From positions 3,725,001 to 3,789,000 of the forward strand of contig NC_134970.1 in NCBI RefSeq assembly GCF_965638725.1: a stretch of 64,000 bases of DNA, written 5' to 3'. This stretch comes from Aptenodytes patagonicus (lineage: Eukaryota; Chordata; Aves; Sphenisciformes; Spheniscidae). A model generated the notes under the pieces. It saw only the letters and a program-made list of their open reading frames with translations, made no database searches and had not been told where the DNA came from. A program made the position numbers and the translations under genes. Every line of letters begins with the position of its first letter. Position 1 is the stretch's first letter. Of this stretch, positions 58,001 to 64,000 are shown piece after piece.

Positions 58001-61000
58001 AGGCGGCGGCCGACAGGCAGCAATCACTACACCCCTGCGGCGCCAGCGAGGTGCCTTCGTGGCCCTGGGGCTGGGATGGGAGCCCGGGGATGGCACCCCG
58101 CAGCCAAAGGGAGCGTTTGAAGCCTTGGGGATAGCGATCCCAGCTGGCGCCCACGGGATAAAGTGGCTGCAAGAGCATGAGGCTGCGGCCAGAGACCCGG
58201 GTCAGCTCAACAGGGTCCTGCGAGCTGCCGCTCATGGGTCTTAATGGAGAGCTCGGCCCCTGCTAAGCCCCGGCATTGCCAAAAACCTGGCTGCTAGCTC
58301 AGCTGGGAGCCGAGCTGTTTGGACAATCTGGCTAGCAGGGATTAAAGCTGACAGAGCCCCACTAACCTCTTCCTAAAAGAGAAGGACACTTGAGCAGGCG
58401 CCTCCTGAATGCCTTTCCCAGCCCCACTGCCCCGAGGAGCTCACAGCATCCACGATGTGCTGCTGCCATTCCCCAGTCCCCTCCAGATGGATTTGCTTTG
58501 CATTTTCTGAATTGGGCCTTTGTGTTTCCTGCAGATTTTTCTAACCCCTCTGTCCTCTCTGGTATTTGCAAATCCTCCCAGTTCTGCATCCTCGGAGGAT
58601 TTTGTGCATGTGTTATTTCCTCCCTCATCCAGAGAGCTCCTGAAGCCCAGTAAACACAGACAGTCCCCGTGGACCACCACTGGACCTGCACTTTCAATCT
58701 TCTCTGACTTGCAGAGTCCTGAAAAATCCTCAGATGAAGACACAAACATTTCCACAGCAAATTCAAGTCCATGAACCCCAAACATCTGCAGGCCACGGCT
58801 AAAAAACTCTGTGCAAGACACCAAACCCCACCTGATGCAGTTCACCACAGGCCCGAGTGTCCTCAGCTCCCGGCAGAGCACCAGCGTGGCGTGGAAAGCG
58901 TGACCTTCGCTGGCTCATCTCCCGATGCCTCTGCAGTTCCCCCAGGCATGAAAACTGGATGAAATTACTGGCTGAAGGTGCAAACTTTCCTTCCTCCATC
59001 CAGAAGTAACTGAGCTGCTCCTAGCAGCTCGGGGCATTTGATAACTCCCCAGCTAATGCAATCACTTGCACTCAGGAATTACAGCTGCTTCTTACCCCGC
59101 ACCTGGGAAGACCCGAGACATTGCTCAGAGGTCGGGTGTTTGCAGGCAATACCAGCTCCGGGTATCGCTGCGCCTTTCCTTTGATGTGTCAGACCTCGGC
59201 CTGACATGCTGGCAGCTCACATCGCTTTTCCCAGCCCCCTGCTACCCTCCCTGGTCCCCTTCCCCTCTCCCAGCATCACGCCTGGCGATGGGAAGCCCCG
59301 TCCCCAGGGAGAGTTTGTTCCCGCGGCCCTCAGCCTCCAAAGGAAACCTTGGGAAGTTGTCAAAGCAACACGCCACAGCCTCAGCTCATTTCTTCCCTTT
59401 CTTTTTTGCCTTCTTAAGGGACAGTCCCTGCGGTGGCCATCTCAGCCTGCAGCCTCTCCCCGAGGAGCCGGGCACAGGCAGGATCTGGACAGAGGCACTT
59501 GCCCTGTCCCGGCGTGCACCGTGGCTGGCGAGCTGCGGCTGCAGAGCCCTGCCAGGCCTTCCACCCCGACAAGCACGAACATTTCATAATAAATACATAG
59601 CTCAGGGCTGGAAAATAAACGTCTTTCTGTTTCTCTCTGCCTGGGGAGTTCGGCTCTGATACTTTAATATTGCACATTTATTTTGATTGAAGCAGAAGCG
59701 GACGGAAGGCTGAGCCGAGCTGCCAACACTGTAAAATCAGCTGTCAGGAGCCTTCCCAGAAGCTGCCGTCCTCTGGCCGTGCCCACCACCGTGTTTGCCA
59801 TGGAGGGACGGGCTGGAGCTGAGCCAGAGCAAAGCACAGGCAGCTCTGGAGGGCAGGGCAGCTGCCCTGGGGGGCATCACCCCCCCAACATCTTCCCGCT
59901 GCAACAGCACCATCCGGAAAGACCGTCTTCTGCTCGCGAGGGTGGATGCTAAATTGCAGCATAGCCCAAAAAAAAAAAGGTTAAGCCCAAAATGGTGAAA
60001 ATCTGCAGACCTGGGGGTCTCTGTTAGAGCTCTGTTGGGGGTCTCTGTTGGAGCTGAGCTGCAGCTGATGCGGGGACCGGCAGGGCAGGCAGGGCTGCCC
60101 CCGTGGAGGCACCACCCTGGGGTGTTCGAGCTCGGGGAAGGCGGCCGGGCTGTGCTCCAGCGCCAGGCAGCTCAGCTCTGCCCCTGCAAGGGCTGGCTTG
60201 TTGCAAGAGGTCAGCCGCACAAAGCGCTCACCCCTCGCCCAGAGACCTCTCCCTCGCGTGACACAGCCCGTGGTACCCACCAGAGCCATCGGAAACGGGT
60301 GCTGAGGACCCACCAACTCAGTGCACCCATGGAGCCGGTCCCCCAGCAGGCCAGCCATGTCCCAGGCTGCAGACAACCCGCCCAGGTCTGGTCCGGCGCT
60401 GCCGGCCGGGATAAACACCCGGTTCCCCGGACAACAGCCTGGGACGGCTCCTCTCCAGGCTCCGTCCCGGAGCCAGTGCTGCCCCACGTCGCCGCTTCAC
60501 ACGCCTTTCGGCATGATGAGCAGTGTGTGTAATGGCTCCAATTAAGAGAGTGGGAAAGCTCCAGGGAGCTGCAGCTCTGCTTTCCCAAATGTCAGGTGGA
60601 GGTGGAGCGGCAGAGGAAGTGTTTTCATCTCGAAGGCATCTGCGCCACTGCTTCCAGCTGAGGCAGATGCTCTGGTAGCTGCTCCCATAGCCGCCGAGGA
60701 TCTGTCTCTCCCGTGGGTGGAGGGTTGCAGATGCCGGGGGACTGAGGGGGCTCCAGGCCCTTTCCTGCAGCCCCCAGCATCTTCCCAACAGGGCAAGGGG
60801 ACACAGCAGCCTGGAAAAGTGTCACTGGTTCCTCCTCCTTTAGCCGCCACCAAACTCCGCCCGAAACAAGGAAGGTTCCTGGGAGGGAAGGGGAGGCACA
60901 GGGCAAGCAAACGGCGCTGGCCTGATGGATGTCTGCAGCAGACACGGTCCATCTGCCCCCGGGGAGGGGATTCAGCATCTCTGCCCTGAGCTGACCCCAG

Positions 61001-64000
61001 CACCGGCAGCGGGGGACGTGGGGCAGCAAGGGGTGTGGGGAGAAGGTGGCTGCATCCCGCACAGCCTGTTTATTTTTCAGTGCAGACTGGAGCTTTGCTG
61101 GAGCTGGAGGAATTCATCTCGCTGAAAGAGCCTTGTTTTTCACGGGAAATGAGACAGCGCGCTTTTAATAGGAAATAAAAACACATAAAATAAAGAGAAA
61201 CTGAGACACAGGCCTGGAAAAAAGTGGAGCCATCCAGCTGCGTCTCGCCAGCAGCCCGGCCCCTGCCAGCAACCCCAGCGGCTGCACCGTCGCGCACAGC
61301 ACGGCCACAGCCACACCGCGCTCGTCCCCCCCCCGGCCCCTCGCTCCCCTCGCCCATCCCCAGCACCCAACAGGCGCATCCCGCAGCTCTCCATCATCTA
61401 CGTGTGGACCCACCGCCCTCCTTACCCCCATACCTTCCTTCTGCACGTGTGGGGTAGAAGGGGTTGCTTGGGGGGGTGGGTGGATGGACGGATGGGTGGG
61501 TGGCCACATCAATAGATCCGGCTGTTGTCCTCCAAAGAAATCGTTGATGCTTCACGACCAAACTCCCTGACATTTGCAACAAGGAACGATTCAATAAACC
61601 CCCAAAGGGCTGACTCTTGCCAATGTGCCACCAGGGTTCAGTAGGTTTCATGCGGGACTGGAAATTAATATTGATACAGCTCGGCGGTGACAGTTGGGGG
61701 TGTTCAAGCCTGGCCGACCTGCCAAACGTGAGCAAGGGCTGTGTGCAGGACAGAGGCAATACACAGAAACTGGGTTATTAAACATAGGCCCAGCGAGGAG
61801 TGCGGGGAATGGACCACGCAGCACCATTCCCCGCGGCTCGGGGGGGGCGTGGAAGCCGAGGAAATCGGTGGGGAGGCAGATGAGGGCAGAGCCATGCTGC
61901 TGTGAGGAGAGCACAGAAGGAAAAGCCCTTGACGCTTTTCTAGCTGATGGGGGCACCTGGTGCCCTGAGTCGTGCCCTCCGACGCTCCCGGGGAGCCCTG
62001 CCAGCCAGCCCGGCGCAGGGCACGCCGTGGGTGGGATCGCCGGCATCCTGCGGACAAACGGACGCCACCGCCAGCAGGTACAGCCTGCCTCTGGGAGGGG
62101 AGCAGCACGTGCTTCAGCAAACACACAAGGAAAACCAGCCAAAGGCTGGGGAAGAGTATTTCCAGCTGCATGTTTTACAGGGATTTGCACCGGGATCAGA
62201 GACCATTCATGGCTCATAACTCATTTGCATTGATTAAGTGAGGCAATTAAACAGCAAGGGAAGGGCTTGGTGGCGGGAGATGGTGGCAGTGCAGGGGAAG
62301 AGGCTGGGGAATAGCCCTGGAAACGCGTCCGAGAGCAGTTCACAGCTTTATGGTCTCACAGTAAATATCTGATTACATCGGAATGAAATGCACATCCAGA
62401 GGCTGCGCCGGGGAGCGCCTGTCCCCCTCCGTCCGGGAGCCTGGACCCTCATCCTGACGGCATCACGCAGCCCTGCATCCCTCGGACCCCGCGCCAGGGC
62501 TGTCCCACCACGGCCAGGACGGACGGCAGGACATCCCAGCCTGGTGGCTCCTTGGATCATCTGCCAAGCCATGGCTGGGGCTGGCACCATCCTCTGCTCG
62601 GCGGCTGGAAATTGTCCCCAGGGCCCAGGAGGGACCATCCTGAGCAACAGCTTTACAGCCTGCCTTTCCCTTAACTCCTCTCTGAGCTGGCAGCCGCTGG
62701 CCTGGCAAACCATGAGCCTCACACACCAAGTCAGAGCTCCCGAATTCAAGGCTGAGCGTTCCCCATCGCTCCGGCATTGCTCGCACACCCGCCCAGCTAC
62801 CGCCCGGTTCCTTTCCATCAGACACCGTCCTGACGTATGAAATCCAACTCCTCCTTACGTAGCTGTTGGCTATTGAAGAAAATAGACATAGCTACGGATG
62901 CAAACAAGCGATGTTTCCATACTGGGCTGGCTCCAGCCCTGTCCTGGTTGCCTGCAGAGAGCCGCACCCAGGGCTCGAGCCATGCACGAAGGGCTGGGAG
63001 GTTTGGTGACCCTGACCCGGCATTTCTTAAAAACCTGGGGACAGCAGTGCCTCGGGCCACGCCACCCCCGTGCCCGGGTCCTGCTGGCTGTGTGCAGCCA
63101 CCCCGGAGCCACAGCAGCTCCCGGCAGTGGCGCGGAGCCGGTATCAGAGAGGGGTTAAAGCCTTTGAAACCGCTCCTCAGAGGCAACCTGCCGGGGACTT
63201 CTGAAGCTGCAGACACTTCAAGACAACCTCGCTCGGAAACATTTAATTGGGAGGGCTGGGAGGCAGAGAGGAGGAAGCCCAGGGCATACACAGCCTGCAG
63301 GGAGCGGGGAGAAAAGCTGGGAAGGAGCTTGCAGTGCAGGGGCTTGGGCCCTGGCGGTTGCCCCAGCAAAGAAGGGTGCTCCCTGAGCCCTGCAGGCTGC
63401 AGCCGTGGGGCAGAGCTGTAAATCCCCCAGGATCATCTTTGCCGGCTGGGGAAAGGTCGGGAGAAGGAGGCAGGAAGAAAAACCTAGAAGGAGTTTTCAA
63501 ATCACTCTTGCAGCCGTTTCCCCAACAAAAGCCCCTTCAGTCCCAGGGCATCCGGCCCCTCGCGTGCAGCCAAGGGTAACATTTGTGCATGTGGAGCTAT
63601 AAGGAAACGTGTTTATTTTTCAGCACATTCGCTGAAAAGCCACGTGCTCGGGTGGGGGGAGGTAGCGACCAGGGGCAGGATCCTCTGCTGGTTGGAGCAG
63701 GCAGAGCTTTCCCCATGTCGGTGGGACCGGTGCCAGCTTACACCAGCTCCAAAACCCACCCCGGAGTCCCTGCGTGATCCCGTCCTCTTCCCCGTGACAC
63801 CACATCCCTTCTCCCAGCAGCGACAGCCACGCGTGACGCGCTCCATCCTTTCACAGCCGCACCGTCGCATCCAAAGTCAGCCGGGAGCAGGGACAGCAGG
63901 AGCATCCCCAGCGCCTGTGCCGACGTGCCGAAAAGCCCACGGCACGTCACCTCCCAGGGAGCACCAGGCGCAGGGAGCTGAGTGGGGCCTCCACCTCCCC
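58001..64000. other. Intergenic to the right edge, no gene recognised
   Basis: Mixed sequence. A less GC-biased stretch at 58440-58960 holds a 146-codon frame on the minus strand (58881-58441) with no recognisable domain. A CpG-richer patch lies at 61230-61330. FMOD, expected further right by synteny, is not in view. Confidence 0.45.
61470..61504 (+). repeat. Degenerate GGAT/GGGT microsatellite
   Basis: GGGGGGTGGGTGGATGGACG followed by GATGGGTGGGTGG; imperfect 4-bp periodicity. A similar degenerate GGAT/GACA tract lies at about 24240-24300. Confidence 0.8.

Noticed and set aside
61600-61630. CCACCAGGGTTC as a CTCF site
   Set aside because: Two mismatches in the invariant GGC end.
45000-64000. 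FMOD, expected on the right from synteny
   Set aside because: No leucine-rich-repeat exon or tyrosine-rich N-terminus is present; it probably lies beyond the window.
1-64000. CRISPR arrays, operons, insertion sequences, tRNA or rRNA genes
   Set aside because: None seen on reading; the window is vertebrate nuclear DNA and such prokaryotic features are not expected.

Overview
This window is vertebrate nuclear DNA, almost certainly avian. It has split genes with GT-AG introns, a CR1 LINE 3' fragment (13839-14003) ending in the bird-typical ATTCTATG-type repeat, very few other interspersed repeats, short introns and a GC-rich background with many homopolymer runs. That fits a bird microchromosome. 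Almost all open reading frames are chance products of GC-rich DNA. Two protein-coding genes can be supported, and both lie on the minus strand.

The genes are two tandem small leucine-rich-repeat proteoglycan (SLRP) genes. PRELP (coding 37901 to 34920, two coding exons, 371 aa) is followed 3' by OPTC, opticin (coding 28436 to 25703, six coding exons, 329 aa). Every junction used follows GT-AG, keeps frame, and yields a protein close to the length of its human counterpart. The order PRELP then OPTC in the same direction matches the human 1q32 cluster (FMOD, PRELP, OPTC, ATP2B4). From synteny, FMOD is expected to the right of the window and ATP2B4 to the left. No exon of either was recognised here.

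Layout: 1-25.5 kb is intergenic DNA on the OPTC 3' side. It holds a CR1 fragment, a strong CTCF-like site (24091) and several AT-rich islands dense in homeodomain-type TAAT motifs that look like candidate conserved regulatory elements. 25.5-28.5 kb is OPTC. 28.5-32.7 kb is the short OPTC-PRELP spacer, with a weak promoter candidate for OPTC. 32.7-34.9 kb is the inferred PRELP 3' UTR, with paired Pumilio-type sites and AATAAA signals. 34.9-37.9 kb is PRELP coding sequence. 37.9-45 kb is probably PRELP intron 1 plus a candidate non-coding first exon at about 44.63-44.87 kb. 45-64 kb is intergenic, with old repeat remnants and simple repeats and no recognisable gene.

Both proteins are secreted extracellular-matrix components. 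PRELP links basement membrane and heparan sulfate to collagen through a basic N-terminus and leucine-rich repeats. Opticin is a vitreous and ciliary-body SLRP with a tyrosine-sulfated, O-glycosylated N-terminus. I found no previously undescribed genetic system. The points most worth following are the tyrosine-rich N-terminus of opticin, its 102-nt stop-free intron of a multiple-of-three length, the shortened basic region of PRELP, the PRELP 3' UTR elements, and several homeodomain-motif islands.
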